Assembly (NCBI GenBank): GCA_038363925.1
Contig: JAQQWL010000008.1
Coordinates: 1,240,001-1,304,000 of the forward strand
Direction: 5' to 3'
Origin: Apiospora phragmitis
Lineage: Eukaryota; Ascomycota; Sordariomycetes; Amphisphaeriales; Apiosporaceae
Length of the DNA: 64,000 nt
Under the pieces are notes generated by a model. It worked only from the letters and a program-made list of their open reading frames with translations. It had not been told where the DNA came from and ran no database searches. Of the stretch, positions 12,343-22,308 are shown piece by piece. Positions within the stretch are counted from its first letter, which is position 1. Each line of letters begins with the position of its first letter. The position numbers and the translations under genes are program-made.

Positions 12343-12587
12343 ACTGAAGTTGGATGTCGAAATTGCTAGGGTTATTGGAGGACGAGCCCCTTAGTGATTC
12401 GTCACCAGTATGCAATGCATGTTCTGAAGCCTGATCCCATCCTGTTTCCTGGTATCTCGCCCTGACTATGCCACGTCCACCCTAACGCCGCAATAAAGCG
12501 GAGATGGACATGTTTCACTCCTGCTCTACAACTCTCAGGGATCATTTAACTTAGTGCGGCACTATTCTGACGATATGTCAATCAGTA

Positions 12588-12916
12588 CAGTAGATACCCC
12601 TGAAAGTGCATACGGGGGAAAGTGCATATATGGCCGAAAGTGTATATATTTTCGAGCCCGACTCAGGTTTTAGTGGGAAAGTGCATACTGCATACGACTT
12701 TTAGAAATATGCGGTTACAGTGGCAAAATAGGGGGGTGCCGAGTATAGACCCACTAAGAGTTTTTAGAAATCGCCCGTGCACTGGAATATGGGCACCAAA
12801 TATGGGGCAGAGTCAGCTTTCAGCCGGTTTCCCACCAAACCGGAAAGTGCATATATGGGTGAAAGTGCATAACAATTCCGAGCCCGACTCATATGCACTT
12901 TCAGGGGTACCTACTA
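12588..12916. mobile_element. Tc1/mariner-type MITE, 329 bp
   Basis: Terminal inverted repeats of about 26 bp begin CAGTAG(A/G)TACCCCTGAA and extend into AGTGCATA. They are flanked by TA on both sides (12586-12587 and 12917-12918). TA-CAGT is the classic Tc1/mariner end. The interior has no coding capacity but carries repeated GAAAGTGCATA motifs at about 12602, 12617, 12677, 12842 and 12860, the last copy being inverted at 12892-12902. A direct repeat of about 50 bp ends in CGAGCCCGACTCA at both 12653-12665 and 12878-12890. A second short repeat, TTTTAGAAAT, occurs at 12703 and 12758. No autonomous partner is in the window. Confidence 0.75.
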
Positions 12917-14609
12917 TACTCTGTGCACTGATTTTATACTGATCGGTACTGCCAATCATATCACCTGATTCTTGGACCTGTATCGGCCCTGGTTTTCATA
13001 CTCAAACTATCCATGTTTTATCCAGTCATACAGCTGCTCTGTGGAGGCCACTAAGCTAAATGATCCCTGGGTATTGTATTACTAGTACTATATATTGAAT
13101 CAATATTATAGATGTATAATACCTGATATTAGGCATATGGCACGATATGGCACGCTATGTCGCCTACAAGTATCGGAGATAATGCTCCGCGTGATTGGAA
13201 CTGGCTCATTTATACTTAAGCTGGCATGAGTAAGCCCAAACTGCGCTTCGCTTACGCGCCCGGCTGGTATGGTCCAGGTCGAGCCAAGAAACTCGCCCGA
13301 TTGGTCGCCAGATGTCGTTGTGGGTGTGCAGACCTCTGGGTACATCCTTGGGGCTGGTAAAGGCGCCCCCATGGGGCGAGCGGCAATATGTACCACTTCG
13401 TCGGGGAGGCATCAGGTGCCGAAGACCCGGGTCATTGCTCTTGTCGCGTGGTAAGGAGCTGTTAAGCGAAGCGAATTCAAGTTATTTCGCGAACTAGGAA
13501 AGGCGCAGCACGGGTTCTGCAGGGCGATAATCAAGGAAGTCAGCTATCCCGCAAGTATCCGTATTGAATGAGATTTTAAATTGTTCCGGTATTGGAAGTA
13601 CTTTTGCCTTGCAGGCCAGCCGGCGAAACATCCAGGTCACTGAGTCATGTCCTCAGACGTAATTAGGCAAGGATGTTTGATGAGTTGACCCGACCCTCTA
13701 ATGAATGAACAAGCTCTGAGGCGAGACCCGAGACCGGAGTAAGCCCAGCTATCAGCAGGAGATTTCCAAGTTTGGACCACCACCGTTTCGGTGTCGATCG
13801 ATGCGGGAGGAAGAAAAAGGAACTTCATTGTATGAGAATAGACAGCACTATGAGCGACCATACCGCATGCCGTATAGTGCCTCGTGCGTCCCACTTCCCA
13901 TAAGGCATAGGGCCGGTGGGTATGGCTGTGGGTGTGGGTTGTGGGTTGTCGCCAATTCAGGGGCTCCACAGGGTCTGCACTAGACTATCGAATCAGGCAG
14001 CTGATAGCTCAAAGCTCATCAGGAAGCGGCATAGGTTAGCGAAGGGACCACACCACCACCACGACTTCTCGTCCTATTTTTAAACAATTGAGACCAGTAC
14101 ACTGGATCCCCTTAACATCTACATACATACCTCTCTTACACACGCGTCCAGACGAACCGTATTCCTCCCTTACTTGGGCGGCCAGCGTTTTATGACTGCC
14201 TCCATCCATATGCGACGGTAATGCTGCCGACCAAGTAGTGCTTACGCATTTGAAACACGAGAACGGTGTGGCTGCCGCCTTTGATTGTTCTGCCTCATTA
14301 ATATCACGGGCGGCTTAATAAGTACCTGCAGGTTGACCCCGGCTTCCCATACGGCTGAAAGCTGACGAACCCACACAACCTGACCAGGGGCGGCAGAAAA
14401 GTACCAAGATGGGTCTAGGTGAGCGGATCACAGAGGGAACTGCGGTCAGCCCCCCCGATAAATCCTGCGCCAGTGCTTTTCATATCTATCGCGCGTTGCC
14501 CTCCTCTCTATGCTAGTGTCGCTGGTAGAAGGAAGAGACGGTTGTTTCTCCTCCAACTCGATTAATCGAAGTTGTCAATCGACGACACCACAACTCCCGC
14601 TTGCCCAGC
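12917..14609. other. Intergenic region
   Basis: 1.7 kb without a convincing gene. Short open stretches near 13106-13412 and 13637-13969 on the minus strand have no recognisable motif. A T/C-rich leader precedes the gene at 14610. Confidence 0.4.
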
Positions 14610-15810
14610 ATGGTTTCGCTAATACTAGGCCCACTTCTCGCGGGCATAACCGCCGTCGCCGCAGCTGCGTCCACGACTACAGATCCCGCCGCCCCTACGA
14701 CGACGGCGCCGACCTTCTCGGTCCTGACCATCACGGTGCAGGCGCTAACGACCACGTTCACGCCGCCGCCCAAATGCGCGGAGAGCCACCTGAGCATGAT
14801 GTCGCCGCCCGGGTACGAGATCTGGCTGAACGAGCCGATGCCCGTGCCCGGGCCGCCCGTCGCCAACTGCTACCCGTCCGAGTTCATGCAGGGCTACCAC
14901 AGCATGGCCAACTCGTCAAGCTCCATCGCGCCCTTCTTCAAGCCGCTCGTGTGTCCGCAGGGCTGGTACACGGCCCAGGAATGGCCCAATGGCTACATTG
15001 CTTGCTGCAATTCGTGAGTGCTGCACTCTTAAGAGGGTCACAAAAGGACTTGGCGCGAATGCACAGAAGATTAACCAAAAAAAAAAAAAAACAGTGGGTA
15101 TCTACTTCATCTACCCGACTCCACGGTAGATCCCGACAGGCCTGCCTACGGAGGGACGTGCTATAGCCAATTCACCGTCGGCCAGACGGTCAACGTCACC
15201 AAGTACGGCACCGCAAGCCTCAGCGGAACGGGCAAGTTCGCCGCCACTACGTCGGTGGACTCCGCCTATGCGCATCCAATGGATGGTTACAAGGTCGGGG
15301 CTGTACCGGTCCAGAGTGGCAGTGTAAGTACTCACTTCTGTCATTTGACTCCCATCTCCTTCTTGAGTGGACTGTCAAGCACAAGTTGAGTTCCTTAGCT
15401 GACACACATATGATAACCTGCAGGCGACTCCCTCGGACCCGGACGAAAAGAACGGTCTTAGCGGGGGGCGCCATCGCCGGCATCGTGATTGGCGTGGTGG
15501 TGGGACTTGGCGCCATCGCCGTGGCGGTCTTCTTCCTCTTCCGCCGGCCCGGCAGCAAGCCAACCAGAACAACACCAACGTCACCGTGCCGCCAGCAACT
15601 GCGACCACGGAACAGGCATACTGGCCCAAAGACGCCACCAGCCCATCCGTGACGGAGCAATCACACGACGCGGCGTCGGCCAACACACCGCAGTGGCAGC
15701 GGCCGCCGCAGCACGAGCTGCACTCGCCCCATTATGCCGCCGAACTGGATAACACACAGTTTCACGGGGAGCTGCCTGGGAATTGGCATGGAAATGAGCT
15801 GCGGGGTTGA
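14610..15810 (+). CDS. Secreted Ser/Thr-rich protein with single membrane anchor
   Basis: The start at ATG 14610 gives a signal peptide (MVSLILGPLLAGITAVAAAA), followed by a Thr/Pro/Ala-rich stretch suited to O-glycosylation. A cysteine-containing ectodomain follows, with CAESHLSMMSPPGYEIWLNE, CYPSEFMQGYHSM, CPQGWYTAQEWPNGYIACC and GGTCYSQFTVGQTVNVTKYG. Exons are 14610-15013, 15095-15323 and 15424-15810, with good GTGAGT and GTAAGT donors, and together give 339 residues. The conventional reading frame lacks a membrane segment, yet the neighbouring frame at 15465-15550 reads AGIVIGVVVGLGAIAVAVFF followed by LFRR, a textbook single-pass helix plus stop-transfer. A base insertion in the G6 run at 15463-15468 and a compensating loss near 15555 would restore it. 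The cytosolic tail is Q/N-rich. It resembles fungal WSC-like surface sensors in layout only. Confidence 0.7.
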
Positions 15811-16209
15811 AAAGAAGACAGGGTCGGTAATAGTGCAAGGTCGAACACCTTTTGGCAAAGAAACGTTGACTGTATTCAACTCTTCCTAGATGTCAGCGTC
15901 GCCTGTCACGATACGCTGCTCGCAAGATACTGTTGGGTAGCACCCACGTTATGAGATACGATTGTCTGACGCTCCAAGAAAGAACGGAAAGAGATACCGA
16001 GGGTAGACCCAGTGAGCAGGCGCTGTGTTGAGATTTAATACATTATAAATGCTTAGTATATGAGGGAATTGGGCATTTGTCTGAAAGTTCTGAGCTAAGT
16101 GATCTCGTCAGAAACCATCCCATCTCTGAACGAGTCCGAAGTCGGAGCAAACGTTTTGGCCCACGCCAGGGATGGCCAAGGAAAAGAAGAACAAACACAA
16201 TAACCTTAT
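15811..16209. other. Convergent intergenic region
   Basis: 400 bp between the ends of the surface-protein gene (plus) and the dehydrogenase gene (minus). Two terminators are expected. Nothing else is visible. Confidence 0.4.
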
Positions 16210-17115
16210 CTAGACGACCATGCGGAACTTCAGCACATCACGCTTGACCACATCCTCCCTCTTGCCCTCGAACTCCTCCATGTCCCAGTTGGCCTCCATA
16301 TAGCGCCCCGAAAGCCACGCCCGCCGCTCCTTCACGATCCACACGAACGTGTCGCCCGGCAGCTCCGGCGCGTCGATGAGGAGGTCGTGGTACTCCTTCG
16401 GCAGGCTGAGCCCGAGCTCGGTGGGGAGGCAGCCCGGGTGGACGGCGACGGCGACGAGCCCCTGGTCCTGGTACTCGAGGGCCATGAACTCGGCGAGGCG
16501 GCACACGGCGAACTTGGTCGTCTGGTACGCCGAGTGGCCCGGCACGACGTAGTGCGCCGCCTGCGAGCCGACGTTGATGACAGTCCTGGCCGTGGCCGAC
16601 CGCAGGAGGAGGGGCAGGAAGTGGTGCGAGACCCGGTACAGGCCCTTGATATTGACCTCGGCGCACGCCAGCCACTCCGCAGGGTCGCCCTCGCCCATCA
16701 GCGCGGTTGGGGGCAGGTACCCCGCGTTGTTGACGAGTGTGTCCACGACACCGCCAAAGTGCTCCGCCACTTTCGCCGCGGCGGCCCCGACGCTGGCGTC
16801 ATCGGTCACGTCCAGTGCCAGCGCCAGGACGTCGAGCTCGGCGCCGTTGAGATTTCTGGCTTCGCTCCGGAGCTCTGCGGCGCGGTCCTCCGGCGCAGAC
16901 CGCGCCGTGATGACCAGGCGCCGGCACCCCGCGTGGACGAAGCTGAGGGCGGCGCAGAGCCCGATGCCCCGGGACGCCCCCGTGATGACGACGGTCTGGG
17001 CCGAGAGGTCGGCGTTGGCGGGATCGATGTAGGGGTAGGACTCCGAGTGGCGCTTCTGGCAGAAGCTGGACACGGCCGCGACGTTGGTCGAGGTTTGCTC
17101 TTCGGGGGCGGGCAT
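16210..17115 (-). CDS. Short-chain dehydrogenase/reductase (classical SDR)
   Basis: An intact, intron-less 301-residue protein of the NAD(P)-dependent short-chain dehydrogenase family. The Rossmann glycine motif TGASRGIG is at residues 45-52, NNAG at 129-132, the catalytic Ser at 184 (INVGSQ) and the catalytic pair Y197-x3-K201 (SAYQTTK). HPGCLPTE follows at 226-233, which is the usual position for product release and cofactor binding. A TAR sequence after beta-2 (residues 70-72) with arginine suggests NADP(H) preference; this is inference. The first 40 residues precede the fold without a clear targeting signal. The substrate is unknown. There are no pathway neighbours, since the adjacent genes are a surface protein and an unknown conserved protein. 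GC content is high, as for the other intact genes. Confidence 0.9.
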   Translation of the reverse strand: MPAPEEQTSTNVAAVSSFCQKRHSESYPYIDPANADLSAQTVVITGASRGIGLCAALSFVHAGCRRLVITARSAPEDRAAELRSEARNLNGAELDVLALALDVTDDASVGAAAAKVAEHFGGVVDTLVNNAGYLPPTALMGEGDPAEWLACAEVNIKGLYRVSHHFLPLLLRSATARTVINVGSQAAHYVVPGHSAYQTTKFAVCRLAEFMALEYQDQGLVAVAVHPGCLPTELGLSLPKEYHDLLIDAPELPGDTFVWIVKERRAWLSGRYMEANWDMEEFEGKREDVVKRDVLKFRMVV

Positions 17116-17789
17116 GGTGGTCAGTCTATGTATGCACTGTATGAGTGGGGGAGAGCTTCGTTGGAGCGTTCATCTTTCGGGCTGGCATATACGTATATAG
17201 ATTAACCAGCCGGTCAGTAACCCCAAAGAATGTCGCGTGTCATAGTGGGAAGAATTTCTGGGCCGACCCCTCTTTGATGCCATAGCTCTACCCATCTCCA
17301 CGGTGTAATCGTACGTGGCCAGCCCATAAATATCGCTGGGGGCGCAAGGCTGGGATTCCTAAGTGGACACGGCCCATGCTTTACAAGTGGAACGACATCG
17401 TAACTAGGCTCGGCGCTGGGAGCATATCGTGACGCTAAAGTCCGATCGTCGGGGTTTAGTTGCACTAAAAGTCAAGGTTATTACACCGCTAATGGCCACG
17501 CGGTGTTTAGCGTCCGCAGCTAATAACGGGACCAACGGTCGACGAGTGTAGCACTAATATTGGCTTCTGCTGGGTTCGATGACTTCGTATAACCTCGTAC
17601 AAGCCTTGCTTTTGCCGAAGTTCGATAGCTCGTTACATAGAGGCCCCCTTTTAACAACGACTGACTACAACCAAGACCCATAATACTAGCAGCCGAAGAT
17701 AAACCACCCACATAGGTTTAGTTACTATCATCTCCTTGGTCGTGGGACATATCCTAGTAGTAGCTTTCCGTCAACTGAGTGACTCCATC
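17116..17789. other. Intergenic region
   Basis: 670 bp upstream of the dehydrogenase gene, so it should contain its promoter. Short open stretches on the minus strand (17214-17465, 17520-17711) show no motif I recognise. Confidence 0.4.
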
Positions 17790-19196
17790 TCACATCTGCA
17801 TGGCGCCAGCCTTGAACAGATCATCCGCCGTGTTCATTTCCTCGGCGAGGGCATATTGACTATCATCAAGTATAAGATTCCCTTGAGCACAAATTAGTCA
17901 ACCGTTATGATGATGCCCCTCGAAGACCGGGTGAAAGAGGAAGAACGGGACTGGGAGAGAAACGTTTCCGTGGAAGAAACTTACCGGTTTGACCTTGCGT
18001 TCCTTGGGCACCCTATTCGGGTGTTTGCGCTGCCTCTTGTCCGCCTTTCGCTTCTGTTTCTCTGCCTTCCTCTCCTGTTTCGCTTCTCTCTTTTCCTGTT
18101 TCCTGACGTCTTTCGAGCTGAGCTCAGCCTTCGGGTCCAGGAGGGAGCTGATCATGCTGGTGGGATTCTTCTTTTGCTACACAAACCATATGGAGATGAA
18201 CATCAGCTATTGGCGCCGACCGGAGAAAAAAGTGTTCAAAGCTTCATGAGGTAGCGTATGGCAAAGGGGGTCAGCCACTTACAAATTTCACTTGAGCCTT
18301 TAGGTCTTGCCGGGACTGCAGGGATGCAGCGGTCGTAGCGAGCTTGTTCGTGAAACTGTTTCCTCCCTTGCTGGATTCTGATTCAAAGCTCCTATCTTCG
18401 CTGGTTTCACTGTCCCCGTTGTCATATGGAATTGGCGGCTCGTCCTGGGGATCGAGGAAGACGAGCTCAGCCGAGACGGGGAACTGGGCAGCGCCTACGA
18501 CACCGTCGTTGCTTCGAAACCTGGCCTGCGACTGTGTCGTTTGCGGCGATGGTGGCGATGGCTCGATGGAAGCGGCACTATGGTCAGCTCTGAGGTCGAA
18601 CTGCACGACGTTGCTGCGCGATTTGATATCATACGCCATGACAAGGCAGTAAAGACCGCGGGGGCGGAATAGCTCGTTGTTCATCTTCTCCAAGTAGCTA
18701 TTCTGACTATGAAGCGATACATAGGTACCTCAGTGATAAGCGTTGTATATAAGTATGGAAGTGAGTGGCATATGTATCAATTTCTCGGGAAATGGAGCGG
18801 GACGACATACCTAGACCTGGCTATCACTTCTGTGACAACACCAGCCACCACTTGGACGCCCAGCCCAACAACACCGGCTATTGGAGTGACCGATGCCGGA
18901 ACAAAGCCTGCAGCTGCGCCTGCGAGGTTGATGGCGCTGAGGATCGGGTGGGACGAGACGGCCGCGTTGAGCTCATCGATGAAGGCCAGGAAAGTGGCCT
19001 GGTCGATGCCGCAGCGGAGCAGGTCGGGCGCATACGCCCTGATGAAGCCTCGATCGCGCTTTCTGGGACGCCGCTGGGGTATGATGATAACATGGGGGAG
19101 CTTTCCCGGCGCTGCGCTTCCCAACACCGAGCCCATGGGGAACGAGGCGGCAGGAGCTGGTGGAGAAGGTTGGTTCCCGGTTCTGGATGAATCCAT
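17790..19196 (-). CDS. Conserved fungal protein of unknown function
   Basis: The architecture is familiar from many filamentous fungi but has no assigned role. The N-terminus has HVIIIPQRRPRKRDRGFIRA then CGIDQATFLAFIDELN. An amphipathic or hydrophobic segment follows (AAGFVPASVTPIAGVVGLGV) with the conserved block NSYLEKMNNELFRPRGLYC. A long Ser/Pro-rich region and a Lys/Arg-rich coiled coil (KQEKREAKQERKAEKQKRKA) come next. The exons are about 19196-18811, 18706-18283, 18176-17985 and 17881-17790. The last exon reads DDSQYALAEEMNTADDLFKA and ends in MQM. ATG 19196 (MDSSRTG) matches the family start better than the upstream ATG at 19316. The third junction is off by one base, which again suggests a small indel near CCGG at 17985. 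Confidence 0.7.
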
Positions 19197-19910
19197 TCTG
19201 AACGCGAAATCTGTCAAGTCATGGTATGTTTTGTAAATCGAACCTTGGACTGCTGTCAGTATACTTATAGATACTGAGCATGCGGAACCCGCAAAACGAG
19301 ATTCGAGATGACACAAGCATTATTTTCTAGACGCTTGCGGTTATTGGCCATCGGATCAATCAAAGGTGGCTGAGTAAAAGCGTTGGTTCTAAAACTGATA
19401 GGACCTACGCGGCAATTCTGCGTCTCGGGACATAATGCCGGATCCGGAAGTTGAGTAAGCCAAAAGTGCCAATTAAAAAATACTAATCAATTACCAGGCT
19501 TGGTATGGCTTCATGAAAATATAATCCAGTAGAGCCTGACAATAAGTAGAGGTATTTATGTATCCTCTACGTTCAAGCGTGGCCCCTATCGTACTGGATC
19601 AGAATGCCAGTTTTCAGCGTAGGTGATAACAAAACTGGAAGGTTATTTATTATTCGGTTGATACCAGTCATCACTAATGAATGTGTATCTAATCCGATGA
19701 CGCTGCCAAACCGTCTTACTGATTATCCAGCGAGTTGATATCTCCAGCAAAGGAGCCGGTTCGCCATGCCAGGTTAAATCTATATCTCACGGCCAAAGGT
19801 ATTGAGTCGCTCGTACACCAAAAAATCAAGGCCCTGCTGCAAATCAGAATGCGCCTGGTACACAGCTCTTAATTGTTTACTTCCATTGATAAATTGATGC
19901 GAGCGTTTAG
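19197..19910. other. Intergenic region
   Basis: 710 bp upstream of the preceding minus-strand gene. AT-rich in places, with no gene or RNA seen. Confidence 0.4.
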
Positions 19911-20411
19911 CGCTTCATATCTATAGCAGATGGATACACCCTAGCCGACAAGGAGAAGTCTGCATAGGGCACGATGACGAAATGTTCGTCGATGTCGAGG
20001 ACCGGGAAATAGACACGCAGGAAGCCGATCTGACCAATAGCGGTTATTTGATGCTGGAGCAAGTTTGTGAAGTTGACGATGAGGTAGACCAATTCGACGA
20101 TCAGTATTAATTACTTTTAGGCCCCACATGATGTGACGAAGACTAGCCCCCCTAAGCAGACCAAATGCCGTGAATGTGGCGAAGTATTCCAATCGCGGGC
20201 AGGATGTATAGAGCATGTACTTGGCAACACATGTGCGCTGCAGCCCTTCTCTGTGATGTGTTGTGCGTTACCGACAAGGAGGCGGCTATTTGGATCCCAT
20301 GTTGTATGTCTGCGCATAATAGACCTTGAACTGTTAACTCTGGAACTCATGCACCTTTTCGCGCCTGTTTTGCTGTTGACCTTATTCTTCCTGACAGCCC
20401 TTCTTTTCTGA
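19911..20411 (+). CDS. Putative zinc-finger protein fragment (acidic exon plus C2HC finger)
   Basis: Two coding-like segments lie together. The first starts after an acceptor-like TTTAG at 19910 and runs through GEVCIGHDDEMFVDVEDREI and TNSGYLMLEQVCEVDDEVDQ to a stop at 20110. It is strikingly acidic. The second begins after CTTTTAG at 20120 and reads TKTSPPKQTK and CRECGEVFQSRAGCIEHVLG, then NTC. This is a C-x2-C-x12-H-x4-C zinc finger. If the weak donor GTTTGT near 20058 is used, the two join in frame. No upstream exon or start codon can be assigned, and the tail after the finger is hydrophobic and may be non-coding. It may be the 3' remnant of a regulatory or transposon gene. Confidence 0.35.
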
Positions 20412-20523
20412 GAGGTTTCCCCACGCCTCACTCCCCCCAGGACGATACTTCTCCGGGAGGAAGATAGAAGGGAGATTCTCACTACACCCAGGATACTTAG
20501 CTTCTAGCTCTATTAGCGCACCC

Positions 20524-20883
20524 ATGGCGTTCATACCTTACAACAATAACCACCTTCAATATCCACGGCCACCGGTACTAGACTTTGATCAAGGTCAAAA
20601 TTCGCTTCTCAGGAAATCGCAAAATGATGACAGGTGCATGGTGGCCATCATGTCAACCTCAGCATCTGCTTCTGCGCCAGTGGCTACCACAAGCGAAGTG
20701 CAAAGGCAAAAGTCCCCGAGGACGTATGTGCTGGCATACGACCCCGCAGGACTCAAATGGCTTCCTAGTGAGCTGGGGTTTCACCTTCATCCAATGTTGA
20801 TGGTAACCTGGAGCGTTCCGATGCAAGATGGTCCTACTCCAGCATCCAGTCGAGTCTATCATGTCCAGGCCGTGTCCATCTAA
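20524..20883 (+). CDS. Hypothetical small protein
   Basis: A 119-residue open frame starting at ATG 20524 (MAFIPYNNNHLQYPRPPVLD). It has an S/A-rich middle, then RTYVLAYDPAGLKWLPSELG. No domain or signal is recognised. Support is only the open frame in a low-gene stretch, and it could be fortuitous. Confidence 0.25.
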   Translation: MAFIPYNNNHLQYPRPPVLDFDQGQNSLLRKSQNDDRCMVAIMSTSASASAPVATTSEVQRQKSPRTYVLAYDPAGLKWLPSELGFHLHPMLMVTWSVPMQDGPTPASSRVYHVQAVSI

Positions 20884-21024
20884 GCGCCATGGTCCCGGAA
20901 CATGCGGCTAGTAACGTAGCCTGTAGCCAACAAGCACGAAGCCTCCGGGTTGGTTGGCATCAACCTCTTGTGTGCTAAGCCTCATCTTAGGGTTGGCAGA
21001 ATAAATTTGGTTATTGAGGCATAC

Positions 21025-21193
21025 CAAACGAGAAGGTAACCGGCGTTGGAGTTTCACTTGCTAGCTGGGCAATTGCATTGTTGATGAGGTCGCCGCCCAG
21101 CAAGAGCAATGTAGAAAACACATTTGCCGGCTGTGTACACTCAGTTCTGGTAGTTTTGGATAGGGAATTACTTACCTTGACGAGCCGAAGCAT
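21025..21193 (-). pseudogene. 5' fragment of a conserved fungal membrane protein
   Basis: Two small exons on the minus strand. The first is MLRLVK (21193-21176), ending at GTAAGT. The second (21130-21025) follows ACACAG and reads NVFSTLLLLGGDLINNAIAQ then ETPTPVTFSFG, ending at GTATGC. The block matches the N-terminus of a widespread fungal protein in which FSFGWVAY and further membrane-associated sequence follow. Here the next exon is missing: downstream bases give only QEVDANQPGGFVLVGYRLRY and a stop. It looks like a truncated copy. The function of the family is unknown. Confidence 0.4.
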
Positions 21194-21574
21194 AGCCAAC
21201 GCTGGGGTGGGCGAAGTGGCACCAGACTCGGCAATCCTCCACACGGGCAGGGGGCGGGCACGCTCGCTCCGCGAGAGCGCAAGCGGAACACTTGAAGGCC
21301 TGGGCAGAGCCCGCCAGACGATGTCGACCTTTTCACAATACAGGTTAGCTATCAATCCGGAATCGATTGACAGGGCTTGTGGGCATACTATCCAGCCCCA
21401 GGTATTCAAGGGCTGGGATGAAGGGAATACCAGGTATTGCAGGCGTTCCGATCGATGACCTTCACGAACAAATGAATTCGGAAAGCAGAAGAAAATACAA
21501 CTGAGCGAAAAGTAAACGCTGACTTTCCTTCCAGGTGATTTTATTTTGAATACCCTGGATCTTCCAAGAAACAT

Positions 21575-22136
21575 CCCTCCTGCTATCCGAATTGAGTAAC
21601 CTTCTGCACACGAATGACAATGTGACGTGGCCTAGTGGTTATTGGTGGTTATTCGAGCAGCATTAGTGTTATACCAGTAGCGAATATGAAGATTCCATGC
21701 TCGGACTTGACCAAGATAGCATTAGTGGTTACCTAGTCCAGCAGCATTGATGCGTCGAGCGCATACTGATTCAAGTCTGGGACAACAGGTTCAGGGGTGG
21801 ATGGGTGAGCTGTAGCTACCCCACTCTGGCAAACTTAGTACAACTCTCGTGCGCGATCTCAGTTTCTCAATAAGGCCATAATATCCGTATTCAACAGTAA
21901 CTTTGACAATAATCACAAGAACCTGCCTGGTTAGCTCAATTGGTAAAGCGTGTAGTATTAGCCCTAGGAGTCTATCAGCTCTGGGATCTACCTGGTTGCT
22001 GGGAGATCCCAAACCCAGCCCAAGCGCACTTCGCCGGGTTCCCTTACCCACCCAGTCGATCCACCAACCCTATTGCCACACACATTCTGTACCTCGTTAA
22101 CGCCCATTTCTCCCATCAAATCAGAACCACAAAAAA
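21575..22136. other. Intergenic region with tRNA 5'-half relic
   Basis: At 21925-21952 GCCTGGTTAGCTCAATTGGT followed by AAAGCG repeats the acceptor and D-arm half of the tRNA-Lys at 22137 with two changes. No T-arm with a proper TTCRA loop follows, so this is a partial tRNA copy. The rest shows only short imperfect repeats (AGCATTAGTG at about 21659 and 21718). Confidence 0.5.
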
Positions 22137-22255
22137 GCCTGGTTAGCTCAATCGGTAGAGCGTGAGACTCTTACGTTGCACGGGATCCGGTTCCGGTACC
22201 CCCGGTGTTAATGAGAGGTTATCTCAAGGCTGCGGGTTCGACCCCCGCATGGGCT
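22137..22255 (+). tRNA. tRNA-Lys(CTT) with intron
   Basis: The acceptor strand is GCCTGGT, the D-arm is GCTCAATCGGTAGAGC, and the anticodon stem TGAGA pairs with TCTCA. The anticodon CTT is at 22170-22172. The T-arm is GCGGG-TTCGACC-CCCGC. A 47-nt intron (22174-22220) sits one base 3' of the anticodon, the canonical nuclear position. The 3' acceptor strand reads ATGGGC where ACTGGGC would pair fully with GCCTGGT, so one base appears to be missing. This is either another one-base sequence error or a damaged copy. The A-box and B-box promoter sequences are intact. Confidence 0.85.
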
Positions 22256-22308
22256 CAATTCCTGATGCATCCCGCTCAGCGGGATAAAAGTTTTTGTTCT
22301 TTTGGAAG

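Noticed and set aside
16387..17205. Long plus-strand open frame of 272 codons
   Set aside because: It is the GC-rich antisense shadow of the intact short-chain dehydrogenase and is rich in Arg/Asp/Gly without motifs.
21078..21458. Plus-strand frame of 126 codons
   Set aside because: It is opposite the two small exons of the membrane-protein fragment and has no motif.
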